Of a stretch of 64,000 bases of DNA, positions 44,316 through 56,556 are shown piece after piece. The notes beneath the pieces were generated by a model that was not told where the DNA came from, did no database searches, and was given only the letters and a program-made list of their open reading frames with translations. Made by a program: the position numbers and the translations under genes. The stretch comes from Ecdyonurus torrentis (taxonomy: Eukaryota; Arthropoda; Insecta; Ephemeroptera; Heptageniidae), in assembly GCA_949318235.1 (NCBI GenBank), contig OX439130.1, positions 40,563,260 to 40,627,259 of the forward strand, read 5' to 3'. Numbering within the stretch: the first letter of the stretch is position 1; each line of letters starts with the position of its first letter.

Positions 44316-44728
44316 TGGATGATTTATTAAGCTGTCATAGTTCATAGTACATGATAATATTACACCAAAAATAACACTCGTTGTTTACATATTTTTCATT
44401 GTTGGTTTGCTTCTCTGACATATAAGTTTGACACGGCAAACAGTCATAAGCTTGGCTAAATTTATCATCACGGTGGGTACCTACAGTAAGTTCCAGTGTC
44501 AGGCATTACATTACACCAAATCATATACTTCATTTTTTTTTTTTTTTTTTTTTTTTTGGTATGTGTCCATTCTAGGAACAAATCTTTCTTTTATTGTATT
44601 TTATATTATATAACCACTTTATTTACTTATTTTTTTGGCAAATTATTTAATTATGATGTTTAAATATTTTATAAATCTTGAACAAATTTATAAAAAATAT
44701 ATATATAGTTAAGCTCATAATAAAATGA

Positions 44729-44733
<5 letters not shown>

Positions 44734-44783
<50 letters not shown>
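44734..44783. repeat. (AT)n microsatellite, 50 bp
   Basis: Uninterrupted AT repeats inside the intron. Confidence 0.95.
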
Positions 44784-44789
<6 letters not shown>

Positions 44790-44963
44790 ATTAAGTTAAA
44801 TGAAGTAATTGTTTTCTGTATAAGATCAAAATTGATTTTATCCATACGTAAATAAGCTTTGAATTAAAATATAATGTAGAATTTTAGTAATATTGTCATG
44901 TATATACGTTAAATTTTTTAGTATTCTTTGAGTTCTAAAATAAAACGCAGTAACGTTATCTAT

Positions 44964-44998
44964 AGAGAGAGGGCGAGGGCGAGGGCGAGGGCGAGGGC

Positions 44999-45040
<42 letters not shown>
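44964..45040 (+). repeat. (GGGCGA)5-(GA)n compound array
   Basis: Five exact copies of the GC-rich hexamer GGGCGA (44971-45000) are sandwiched between GA tracts. The + strand has five GGG runs at 6-base spacing, giving G-quadruplex potential, and five CpG sites, dense for this window. Confidence 0.96.
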
Positions 45041-45043
<3 letters not shown>

Positions 45044-45153
45044 TTCAATAAAATATCTTATTCCTTGTAATATTTTTATTGCGTCATTTATTTATGGTCA
45101 AAAGTTCATGTAACTTTTAGGTGACCTTGCAGTCTTAGCTTCTTGTCGTTAAC

Positions 45154-45156
<3 letters not shown>

Positions 45157-45219
<63 letters not shown>
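45157..45219. repeat. (AT)n microsatellite, 63 bp
   Basis: Uninterrupted AT repeats inside the intron. Confidence 0.97.
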
Positions 45220-45220
<1 letters not shown>

Positions 45221-46436
45221 GTACTCTCTTTTTTATTACTCTTCTCTACTATTTTATCGTTTTTATATAAGAAAGTTCAAACAGCCTACACCTTACTGTA
45301 TTATCAAGATTAAATATAGAAAGCATATAATATCGTTATTTCTTGATTGCTTTATTGATCTATTCAAATGCGTTAGAAATTTAAGAAGAATTCAAGGAAA
45401 TTTGAGTTGCTTGTTTCTTATAAGATCATTTTGTAATTTTTTAACACTATATTGTTTGCTGTACAACTTATATATATATATATATATATATTATGTATAT
45501 ATTGTATTGTTTAACATTGAATACAAATTTAACGTGAAATACGCATATTTTATGAATTTTTAATTCCTTGTGCATTCTGCCATTTCTAATCCACATTCGG
45601 TTATTGTGAGAGTTAATAGTAGAAGTAACATTAAAAATATTACAGCTTCAAACTAAATATGGTTAACTATATTAAATATATATCCAACTGCAAAACTACG
45701 CTTCCAGAAATTAGTTTCATTTTATACCCAAGAGTTGCTAATTAAAAAAGAAAAAAAAAAAAAAAAAAAAAAGATTGATGTAGTGAAAGTAAACGTTGAA
45801 ATATTTATTCGTGTTTGATAAACATTTCACAGTTTGTGGGAAACATAATATTTCTTGCCTCAAGCCATTAATCAATTTAACATTATTAGATTTCTATTTA
45901 AAATATGACTCAAAGACTTTTTTTTATTCGAAAGAGAGAAAGATGAGTTATTTAATTATTTATAATGTAATTTGTTTTCCGAACTTTTACATTAATATCT
46001 ACAAGTTTTTTTTATATATATATATTTTTTTTATTAATTTTGCATTATGAAATTAATTATTTTTTATTTGATGGATTATTTAGTATTAATCAGATAAACT
46101 TTTGAGTATTTATAACTCCAAATTCTGTCAGCACCGGTTTCTTTTTCTTGTCTACTACAAAATGATGTTATAAGCTGAATTGTAATTTATCTAATTATTT
46201 GTTTTAAAAAATGGTTAAACATTTTTTTAAACTTTTTTGCTTACGTAAAAAATAAATTAAAAAAATATGTTTTTATAAGTTTTTGTCATAAATCAATACA
46301 GTTATTATTATTTTTAATTTTGATGCAAATTTCTTTTTTGTTCTTCTTCTTCTTTTTTTTTTTCAAAGTTTGTAAATTAAAACATAAAAGAGAAAAAAAG
46401 CTGCCAATATCATAATTTGTTTTAATAAAAGTTTTC

Positions 46437-46441
<5 letters not shown>

Positions 46442-46530
<89 letters not shown>
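46442..46530. repeat. (GA)n microsatellite, 89 bp
   Basis: Uninterrupted GA on the + strand, the sense strand of the intron. Confidence 0.97.
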
Positions 46531-46532
<2 letters not shown>

Positions 46533-46808
46533 AAAGTGAAAGAGAGTTTAAATAAAAAGACCACAAAGGGAAAAAATAAATGATAAAAGCGTTTTTTTTT
46601 TTCTATATATTATATTTTAGTTTAATTTTCAGTAAATTGTTTTATTTATTATTTTTTTTTTTTTTACGTTTTCTTAAAAAATATTTTAATTCTTACTTGC
46701 AACATGCATTGAAAGTTAAAAGTCACTGTGACCTGGAGTTTTAGTGTTCCAGGATTCTTTTCGTGCATCTCTTACGAGTCATTGCAGATTTTTATTAAAA
46801 AGTTGTAA

Positions 46809-46925
46809 GTCTACACTATAGGCTATAAAAGTATAGTGACATAAAATTTTTACATTGAAATTGAAATATATTTTTTTAATGATAAATTTTTATGTTAACA
46901 TGGTTTTATAGCCTACTGTGTGAAC
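46809..46925. mobile_element. short imperfect inverted repeat, about 117 bp (MITE-like)
   Basis: The left side (GTCTACACTATAGGCTATAA then AA) pairs with the right side (TTTTATAGCCTACTGTGTGAAC), and ACATAAAATTTTTA pairs with TAAATTTTTATGT, over about 44 bases with roughly eight mismatches. The loop is AT-rich. It could be an old MITE or a chance fold in AT-rich DNA, but the TAGGCTATAAAA pairing argues against chance. Confidence 0.6.
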
Positions 46926-48029
46926 TAGTATAGACTTTATAGCTGTAGTACATGTAAGGTAAAAGTTTTAGAATTATTTACTGCAATATATATTATAAGA
47001 ACACAAAATCAGTTTTTTTTAAACTAAGAACTTCTTAACACATAATGCAATAAGTCGTACCTATTTTCAAAACACCTACATTTTTTTTTTAATTCCAATG
47101 TTTATACTTTTAGAAATACAAATTTAAGTATGAATAGCATGACTTAAAATTTGCTACAAAGTATATGAGTAAAACATACATACATACCTACATAATATTA
47201 CTCTCACAACAAAAGATGAATGCTTTCAGTTCCCTCAACAATGGCATTTCATTGCAAAACACGAGGAGTAAAAGTAGATTCTCTATACAGTCGTTATCAT
47301 ATAATTCGTACATACAAACAACACCCGTGGGTGTAGCTGGGTTGATTTATATTGTGATTCATTCTATACAATATTATATATATTATAAGTTTTGTGTGCA
47401 TTCTATATGTTGTATGTGGCTAGTTTAACTTACCTATATGTTGTGTATTATAGCAGCATAACAATACTATAATAATTTAATATGACAAAAGTTTGCAATG
47501 CTGAGCTTGAGGAAATATTTAGGCTAATAGAATGAAGTATGGCTTGACATAATTCTGTTGGTTGTGGTATCTCATATTATAATATATTATATATTTAAAC
47601 GTATTGGTGAACTAGTAGCGAAGGTGTAATTTTACATAAATACTATACAGTATTGCACATTATATAAATATTTGGAATGGAAAAAATAACATGAAAGCTA
47701 TCTTTTATTGCAGAGAATTTGTATTATATTTTATAATGCTTCATACTCGTAACCAAAAACTGACCATAATAATAAAATATAAACTTATATTATTTTTAAT
47801 TTTGTTTTTAAGTACATATTTTTTTTTACAAGTACAATTAATATAAGTACGTATGTGTAATTTTGTTATAATATAAACACCTATATATTATATAAAAAAA
47901 ATAATATAAACTCCCGTTTAACCCATTATAATAATATGTACTAACTGTATAATGTATTATTACAGTATCATATCAATAGCATCATTGAAAATTGTTGTGC
48001 GGTGTGCATAACTTATAAAGCAGTCAAGC

Positions 48030-48031
<2 letters not shown>

Positions 48032-48078
<47 letters not shown>
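48032..48078 (+). repeat. poly-A run (47 A), after a degenerate core-repeat fragment
   Basis: This is the longest homopolymer in the window. It lies 20 bases after ATTGTTGTGCGGTGTGCATAA (47991-48011), a diverged version of the 20-base core found at 1082, 15907, 19112 and 27798. The run may be an insertion-associated or replication-slippage tail. Confidence 0.93.
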
Positions 48079-48084
<6 letters not shown>

Positions 48085-48332
48085 TCACTTTGTAAAGCTT
48101 TTATTTACTATATAACAGCTGCTTTTTGTGTACTAAATAATTAGATTTGTTGACATTCCCACGATAATTAATGACAAGATGACTGTTTACTAAGCATCAG
48201 TCAAATATTGACACTCAATTACATTTTTTTACAAAGTAATTTCTAGTGCTGTATATTATAAAAAATATAATAAATATCATTTATTTTTTTTTACATTATA
48301 TGTAACGTAATAAAACGTAAAACATGGAGAGG

Positions 48333-48360
48333 AAAAAAAAAAAAAAAAAAAAAAAAAAAA
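48333..48360 (+). repeat. poly-A run (28 A)
   Basis: Uninterrupted A run on the + strand, inside the intron. Confidence 0.95.
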
Positions 48361-48651
48361 CGTGATGCAGTTCAAACTTCAAAGCAAGGATAATTTATAA
48401 AAAAATGTCAATGGACATTTTTTTAAACTTCAAAGATAAATTTGTTAACAAAAGAAAGTGAAGTTTAATTTATTTTATACTGACCATGAGTTTAATATTA
48501 TGATATTATATATATAAGCAGCTTCATAGTATTATTATTATGATAGGGATAAAACTTTGTTAATTATTCTATCCTTTTAGTCTCGATTTAAGATAATAAA
48601 ATAGTAAATTTATTATCTTCAAGCTACTGAATGTTATTGTAGCGTCAAGTT

Positions 48652-48655
<4 letters not shown>

Positions 48656-48710
<55 letters not shown>
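48656..48710 (+). repeat. (CT)n microsatellite, 55 bp
   Basis: Uninterrupted CT on the + strand, bounded on both sides by the same GACTC-type word (CTGACTCT before, GACTCACTC after). Confidence 0.97.
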
Positions 48711-48714
<4 letters not shown>

Positions 48715-49297
48715 CACTCAATGCAAAGTTGATATTCATAAAGCGTATTACTTGACGTTGAGAAACATTGTCGATTTTAATTAAGCTTGTTTGTCAGCTA
48801 CACAGCATTTTCTCAATTTGATTCTCTCGTTTTCTCTCAATTTATATTTCTTAATGTTTTCAAGAAAATATTTTGTGACCAAAATATAGCAATGCTATAG
48901 GGAAAAAAACGTATGAAACACTCGAACATATTTTAAATCTTTATAGTTTTATTTTCTAATTCCTCATTTTAAACTTGTCATTTGTTATTATATTGATGAC
49001 TTATGTTAAAAATTGAAGAGAGAAATATATATTTTTTAATTTAAAAAATATGATTGATCATATTTTTATCATGTTTTATTTAGTTTTGACATAGTGGAAA
49101 GAATATATAACTAATCAGCTTGGGAACGAAAACCAAAAACCAGCCAATCATAATACACAAGTGGCTACTTAAATGTGATCAAACTCATTAAGTATAATAA
49201 ACTTCATGTCACACTAAAACCAACTATCTATAAAAATTATTAGTCATCAGTGTATTTTATAAAGTTTATTTTTAAACAAGATTAATCATAAGCAAAG

Positions 49298-49302
<5 letters not shown>

Positions 49303-49336
<34 letters not shown>

Positions 49337-49349
49337 GAGAGAGAGAGAA
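49303..49349. repeat. (GA)n with (GACA)2 interruption
   Basis: A GA array interrupted by two GACA units near 49328-49335. Confidence 0.95.
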
Positions 49350-50308
49350 AAGAATAAATCATTTAAAATTTCATACGAAGCTAAAAATTGTCACAACTTA
49401 AACATTTAAAGTTCATTAATTTGAAATTTTCTTCTTTCGTTGCCTTCCGGGCTAGACTCGTTTTAACTTGATGTTATATAAGACCAACGATTACAAAATT
49501 GTCTTCCAAGATTTTTAACTTTTAATTGTTGGGACATTGATTAATTAAAGAGGATAATATTATTTGATTTAAATTTATACTGATAGATTATAAAATTGAA
49601 TTTCTTTCCTGTAAAACTTTTTAAACTTTTACTTTTAACTAAAAGTTACAAAAAAAAAAAAAAAAAAAAAAAGTAAGAAAAGTTTTTATTTGTTGCTGTA
49701 AGCGTTTTTAAGTGAAATTAAAATGTTATAGTTCAGACTACTTGAAATTGTTAGACTTACATCAATCTTGCAACACCTTAACAAATGTATATTTATATTA
49801 ACAAGTTAATTAACTTAAATAATCGTCATTAATTAAAATGAACATTTTGAAAAGGACAAGGGTTAGGCCTCTTGATTACATGTCTTGCTCACTCGTATAT
49901 TAAACATTTCAGTTTCAATAATGGTTTAGGAGAATAATTGTCAAAATATTAGTTGTTTTTTTGCTTAAAAACTATTAAATATGCGATTAAAAAAGCCCCC
50001 TATTAATCGATATATATTTTTTATTGTTAGATAGAAGTGAGTTTTAATAAATTTTAATCTCATTGTCAAAATAACAAGGGTTTCATGAAAAGCTCATCAA
50101 AAATTGTTTTAGTATATTTAGAAATCACTTATGTAAAGTCCTTTGTATAAATATACCCTTGTATGCCCTTTATATTAAAATAATAAAAAATTATATGTTA
50201 ATGAGTATTTTCGACAAACACTGTGTATATAAAATTACTTATTTCTTTTTTCATATGAATAATACGTGTCAGATCGTGGTACCATGAATCCGGAAATTTG
50301 TTATGCAA

Positions 50309-50312
<4 letters not shown>

Positions 50313-50371
<59 letters not shown>

Positions 50372-50390
50372 GATAGACTAAGAGGTTGAG

Positions 50391-50427
<37 letters not shown>
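50313..50427. repeat. head-to-head (CT)28 / (GA)17 inverted array
   Basis: A CT tract (50313-50368) and a GA tract (50394-50427) face each other across about 25 bases (CGGAGATAGACTAAGAGGTT region). Transcribed through the intron, the two tracts can pair as a hairpin of at least 33 bp. Each half is also a homopurine-homopyrimidine block capable of triplex DNA. Confidence 0.95.
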
Positions 50428-50430
<3 letters not shown>

Positions 50431-51012
50431 AACAACATGAAAATCACAAAATGTGGAGTAGAAGAAAAAAAGAAAGAAAAAAAAAAAAAAAAAACTGACG
50501 TCACGAAGTTTTATATATATTTTTACCCCTTTCTTTCTTCTTTCTTTATGATGTTGATGCAGTTTTCATACATAATAGAGCAAGTTTTTAAAACATTTAT
50601 CAACGTTTTCGCAATGTAAATCACGGCAATTTATATACTAGCTAGAATGTTAATGACATCTTTATTATTTCTGTACTCTCTTCTTCTCTTTTGCATGCAC
50701 CATTTTCATTCAAAACTTTTTTTTTTTTTTTTTTTTTTAATATGTCTTTAATATTCTTTAAAATATATTATAATGTAAGCAGTTCAGTAAATTTATATAT
50801 TTATATATATCAACATATTTAATCATATTTTCTTGACTTCAACTTTTATCTTTCTTTAGAAGTAGTTGAAAATTTAAAATTGCAAATTATGTTAACATTA
50901 AAATATATGCAAGATAAATAAATAGAAACATAAGTTTATAACTAATGAGCGGCGAGTTTAGTATTTTTTACGTGCAAATTATGTAAAGTATCATTGGTCT
51001 GAAATACATATA

Positions 51013-51015
<3 letters not shown>

Positions 51016-51059
<44 letters not shown>
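51016..51059. repeat. (AT)n microsatellite, 44 bp
   Basis: Uninterrupted AT repeats inside the intron, about 500 bases before the candidate ratchet point. Confidence 0.95.
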
Positions 51060-51061
<2 letters not shown>

Positions 51062-51524
51062 AAACCATTGTCGTACGTATGAATATTTTTCCTTTAATAT
51101 AGCAGATTATTATTAACTATATTATTATACTTATAGTTATGTCATGATACAATTGATGCAGCTCGCAATTACTGGCAGGCTTGTTAATAAAAAAAATTTA
51201 AAAATAAAATAAAACGATGAAACTTAAAAATTTGGTTACCCAGGGCATATAGTATTGAACTTGCTGCTCTTACTTCAATTTTCTTAAAGTTCCATTAATT
51301 TAAAATCGACCTTTTTCATTTCAGTAACCCATGAAAAACCAATAAACTGCCATTCTAAGAACCATAAAGTATTATAAAAATACAGTAGTATTCTTTATTT
51401 TTATTTTAAATAATGTTATATTTCTAATTATTTAATATTAAAAAAACATACAAAAAATAATTTCAATTAATAATGCAAGTGCCTAAACGTTATTAATTTT
51501 ATGTTTACGTATTATATAATGTGT

Positions 51525-51557
51525 TTTTAATGTCCACTTCTTTGTTTCCAGGTAAGA
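51525..51557 (+). promoter_or_regulatory. candidate recursive-splicing ratchet point (juxtaposed 3' and 5' splice sites)
   Basis: A pyrimidine-rich tract (CCACTTCTTTGTTTCCAG, ending 51551) joins without spacing to GTAAGAAC (from 51552). This is the (Y)n-CAG|GTAAG arrangement known from recursive splicing of long introns in Drosophila and vertebrates, where the upstream exon is joined to the AG and the regenerated GTAAG is used as the next donor. A TTTTAAT word about 24 bases upstream could serve as branch point. It lies 10.9 kb after the exon-1 donor on the same strand, and splicing AAG to it would recreate AAG|GTAAGA. The motif is seen; use in vivo is inferred. Confidence 0.55.
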
Positions 51558-51596
51558 ACACTGTTTCGTGCACCGTATCTCTTGCCCTGCGCAGTG
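51552..51596 (+). CDS. candidate 45-nt recursive-splice exon or microexon
   Basis: Downstream of the acceptor at 51551, a strong second donor GTG|GTGAGT occurs at 51596/51597. The 45 nt between are open in the frame set by exon 1 (phase 0 in, phase 0 out) and would add VRTLFRAPYLLPCAV. The segment is GC-richer than its surroundings. A donor shortly after a ratchet point is the layout of vertebrate RS-exons, which are skipped when the regenerated donor wins and included when the second one does. Alternatively it is an ordinary constitutive microexon whose first bases happen to be GTAAGA. The five residues VRTLF also begin the RRM of RBPMS/couch-potato proteins, but the required VSGLP continuation is absent, so I do not infer that family. 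Confidence 0.42.
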
Positions 51597-53202
51597 GTGA
51601 GTTGCATAAATAATAATAAATTTTACATAAACAAAGCGGCAACTTATAGTACGTTTTGTATAGTAAAAAATATCCTCTCAAAAGGTGAACAAAAATTTAT
51701 TTAATATAATATAAATTTTTAATTAACATGGCAGAAAAAATATAAATTAATAACAGATGTAATAATATAATAAAAAAATTAATAGTATGCTGGGTGGAGG
51801 AAAAAAAAAAAACGCACGTTATATTTATATTCTCTTATACAAAAGAGACAGTCAGATGGAGACATATTTTTTTATCTTTATATATTTTTTATCCACTGTA
51901 TGAGTTTTTTTTTTTTTTTTAAATATCTAGGTGTGTTTATTTTTAGTGAGCACGCACAGAACAAAGTTATTCAAGAGATAGAGAGAAGGCCAGCGTTATT
52001 AAACGTGTCAGGGAGGGAGGTAAAGGGAGAGAGAGAGAGAGAGAAAGAAGTTTTGGCTACATGGAATATCAGCAGGCAAAAATGTATATTTGCGAGGCAC
52101 ATAGGAAGGTGGTCCAAGATTCTTTTTAGTCTCCAAAGACAAAGAAATTCATCCTTCTTTTCAATTCCCTACTCCCACCTTTTTTTTTCTTCCATCAAGA
52201 AAAGAAAAAAAATGAAAACAAAATTAAATTTCTTTCTACGTTAATAAAACATTGCATTCAAACGTCGTAAAAAATTATATAAATTTTTTTAGCAGTATAA
52301 GCAATTGCTATGGCAAAAGTTATATAATAAAAATATTTAATTTCGTTTAATGAAAGGATAATATAGTTAACTTTATTTATTTTATTTTATTATGCTTAAT
52401 TTATTGAAATAATTATTCTTTACGATGTTCATTTTTTTTTTTTTTATTATTTTATTTCAATTGTTTTTTTTTGCGGGATATATTTTTGTGCGTCTCTTTT
52501 GTGTTGATAAAAACTTAGGTTGGAAAAAGAATTGAATTTTCAACCGTATAGTATAAGAATAGCAATTTAAGCGACGTCTGTCTGTACTGTATAAGTCAAT
52601 GTGAATGAGTCTCATTTTGTGAAGAAGCTTAATGTCCTATCTATTCTTCGTTAAATTATACGTAACATCTTCTATCTACCATACACTGTCTTCAAACCTT
52701 ATATATTTGGAAAGTTTTAAGTATTCGACGTGCACCATTTGACCTCTGATGAAAACCTATAAAATATATTTTAACTTGAAGTTTTCCATTAATGTCTATA
52801 TTGTGGTGTTTTGTATGATATTTAAGTACGCTAGTACAAAATTAAATGAGAATGAAAAAAAGGAAGAAAAAAAAAATGAAGAAAATAAATGTATAAAAAA
52901 TATCGGAGAAGTTGATAAAATGTTGTGACAATGAAGATTTTTGTTGTCTCGCCAAAAATATGTTTCTTTCTTTCTCGACATTGTCCTTCACGGCTTCATC
53001 TTCTTTACACTTGCATTTACCACCCAATATTTCTCTTCCATTCTTCTCTCGTTCTTTTTTTTTTTTTTTTTTAAATAATATCTTTCATCTTCATTTTTTA
53101 AAGTCATCGTATCCTATAGTAAAACTTTTCAATGTGTACTGTTGAAAAATAACTTTCTGGGGATTTGCTTTCCCAGAAGACATTGTGAGCTTTCATGTTT
53201 CC

Positions 53203-53257
<55 letters not shown>

Positions 53258-54588
53258 TATATATATATATAGTACTTGATATTAGACTAGACTCCATATT
53301 GTTTGAAACAAAAGCATGATAAAAATTACAGATAAAATTTTTTCTCTTGTCATACATAGGGAAATGATTTTTTCTTCTTCTTTTTTTTATTGTGTGTGTG
53401 TGACAAAAACGATGTTAAAACATCAGTCTTGATGTTCTTATGAAAATTTTATCTGACATGTTGAATGTTAGATATTATCTTGTCTTATTCATATCCCATT
53501 GTGAAGTTGAAATTGTTCTGGATAAAAAATCTACTACTTGGCGTAATTTTGTGTCATTTTTTTTCCTCTCCGTATTCTTTTATGTTTTTGCACTGTAATT
53601 ATAATCTGATGTAATTATTGTATATTTTTTTCCCTCTGTTTTTCTGTAGTCATTCATGTTACTTCATTATTTTAAACCCAGAAGGAGCATAAATTTTACT
53701 TAAAGCAAATCATATTCTAAAAGTTATTTCTTTAGAACGGCTTCCATGATGTATACCTCTTATATCTCCTATAATTTTAAATTTGCAGTCACGAAATCTA
53801 AATAATAATATAAATTTTAATCTGATGAAAACAAGTCAAAAAGTGTCTAGTAGCACCCCTTCACCCCTCCCCCCTAAAAGACAATATACTGTACGAGCAA
53901 ATTTCAGCAATGTTAAAAACAGAAAATTTAAGAACCCATCATTTTCCTGCGTCGCCTGCAATTGGCTAATACGCACTACTATAATACAGTATATAAGCAC
54001 CATTAAATTGCATAGGATTAACAACTACAGTATATTATGATTTTGTTGTTTATTTTCATTTCACCTTAGTATTACAGAGATATAATAACTATTCAAGTCC
54101 CAAGCTCAGTTTTTTTTTTCATCATGTTACAGAATGTATTACGTAAATATAGGGACAATATTACTTTGGTGACCACTTGTTATTCGGATATCGCACCCAA
54201 CACAGTACATAAATTTAAACTTGATGTTTTTTTTGTTTTTTTTTGTAGCCTTCCCCTGTATATATAAGATCTTTACAAGGTTTTCCTGTGCTGGAAAGAT
54301 ATATTATATACACACAGTTTGGGTATAAGGCATGTTTCTTGTCAATGAAATGTGTTTGTTTTTGTTTTTTCACCACTATGGACTTCTAAATTAACACTAG
54401 ATGTTACACAAAACATTACAACATTAAAACGTCAATCACAGGGAGAAATAAATGAAAAAATTCTTTTACGTATTTGTATTGTAATTTTTTTTTCTTTTTT
54501 CTTTTTTTTACAAGAATCGAAATTCTGGCTGAAGAACTTTTTTATGTATATAAACTGTATCTGGTAAAGAAAATCTATATTATGTAAG

Positions 54589-54591
<3 letters not shown>
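51597..54591 (+). other. intron or downstream DNA, no exon seen
   Basis: A purine-rich patch (51960-52055, GGGAGGGAGG and GAGA words) and an (AT)n at 53207-53270 are present. The 114-codon frame at 51900-52244 crosses the purine patch; its middle (near residues 22-70) is less biased than most frames here, but it has no good acceptor and no recognisable motif. Confidence 0.5.

Positions 54592-54630
<39 letters not shown>
54592..54630. repeat. (GA)n microsatellite, 39 bp
   Basis: Uninterrupted GA on the + strand. Confidence 0.96.
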
Positions 54631-54637
<7 letters not shown>

Positions 54638-54859
54638 AGATGCCGTCACGTTTTTTGCATTATTGTTTCACAGTCGTATAATAACAAGTTTTTGCTCTTT
54701 CTCTCTTGTTGTGTTGCTATTTTACTCTGATGTAATATCACATAACTGGGTTAGACGTTCTAGAGCTAAAATAATTGAAGCAGTTATATTATTTAATATT
54801 ACTCACATATGCATGTTTTACAGTATTCAAAAACACGTATAAGTCTTAAACTCATCATA

Positions 54860-54945
54860 ATATAGACTAGCCGTATCTCGTCTCATCCGCTATAAAACTG
54901 ATTGTAGATGTGCTATATAAATAAAGATAAAGATATAAAAAGAAT
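54860..54945 (+). repeat. possible third type of retroposon 3' tail
   Basis: A less AT-rich block (GCCGTATCTCGTCTCATCCG) leads into GTAGATGTGCTATATAAATA and AAGATAAAGATA. The GCTATATAAATA-plus-short-repeat ending resembles the 3' ends of CR1-like LINEs and their SINEs in many animals. Only one copy is seen, so this is tentative. Confidence 0.35.
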
Positions 54946-56510
54946 GTAAATTTATATAAGTACGCCTGCAAGTTATGTTTTATCCAACAATTTACTATGC
55001 ATTTATAAAATTTAGTATACTACGTTAGATTAAGTCTTAAAAATACAGGCAGAAATAAAATATGAACCAAATAGACAGTAAAAAAATAGAGAAGGAAATA
55101 AAAAGCTACATTTTTTTAGTTAACTCTTTGAAAGTGAATGCGTAATCATATACATATAATATTTTTTGCTAAAAACAACAACAAAACATCAACAACAACA
55201 ACAAACAAACAAAGAAAAGAAAAATAAATTTACTTATATGACCGAGATCTTGTCTTCTATGCATTTCTTCTGTAATATGAAGTAAAGTAAAAGTTGTTTT
55301 TTACTTTTTGTATTATGACGGCACGTGTTGCTCTCTTTTCATTTCGTACTCTCACGTCTAAAACCCACTCAAAATATTGACGAAGTCACCACGTCATACA
55401 CACTATACACTACATACAGACAAACATTGTATAATATAGCACGATAGAAAGAAACCTTTGTCATTTTTAATGTAACTTTATTCTTTTAACCTAATTAAAC
55501 AACCCAAATATAATTATTTTAATATAATACAAAAATATCAAGAATCAAAATGATATTATACTATATTTATGTAGAATAAAAATATATATTTTTTAAATAA
55601 ATAATAATAATAATATAGTAAAAAAAAGAAAAAAAAATGGCGGAAAAAGAGGAAAAACTTTGCTATTATATTGCACAGCTTATATTTTGTAACAAAGTTA
55701 CATATTTACTCAAGTACACATCATGTTTTTCCATTTTATTTAAATAATAACAAACAAACATTGCAGTAGTCTAAAATACAACTCACTTAATAAAATTATG
55801 ACGTCAGTACTATATATTTTTATTTTGCAGTATAAAAACTTTAATGATGAATTTTATTATAATTATATATTTTATAATATTATATAATAATATGTTACTT
55901 GATATACATAGCGTAACATTTATGCATTAAAGCTTTTAAGGCAAGTTTTCTTTTGCATACAAATTGAATCACTATTATATGCAACAGAATTATTTTTTTA
56001 AAGCATTTTTGCTATAGAATATTCAAATAGAATGAATATTTGCTATAGGACTCATTGGATTGGTGTATTTTAAGATTTCTGAAGATAATAGTGAAATATT
56101 AATGTCCGATTCTCAATAATTGATGCATTCATTATACATACTGTACCGTACCTAAACATCATTCCTACTCTTATTTACTTTGTTCTTGCTATTATGCTAC
56201 TTCTTTTCATGATTGTTAGAACTTACTTTTGAAGTGGTATATATATATATATATAAGTTTGTATCACATATTCATATTTAAAGTGCATTTCTGATTTATG
56301 CTATGACCTAAAAGAACTTATTACAGCTGCTTTTCCTTAGAGAAAAACATAACTTTATACTGTACTAAAACTGCAGGAGAAATAAGAACGTGTAGAAAGC
56401 ACACAAAGTACAAAGTTGGCAATATTCATCAATATTCATACGAATGTGGAGGATTGGATGCATACAGCACGAAGTGGTACTTATTGTATTTGCATTGATA
56501 TTGAAATATC

Positions 56511-56556
<46 letters not shown>

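Noticed and set aside
51552..51566. VRTLF read in frame after the acceptor, identical to the first residues of the RBPMS / couch potato / MEC-8 RRM
   Set aside because: In that family VRTLF is followed at once by VSGLP; here the frame gives RAPYLLPCAV and no RNP motif. Five matching residues that partly overlap the GTAAGA splice word are not enough.
51900..52244. Plus-strand 114-codon frame downstream of the candidate RS-exon
   Set aside because: Its start is poly-Phe from a T run and its centre is Arg-Glu from GA repeats; no acceptor or protein motif supports an exon.
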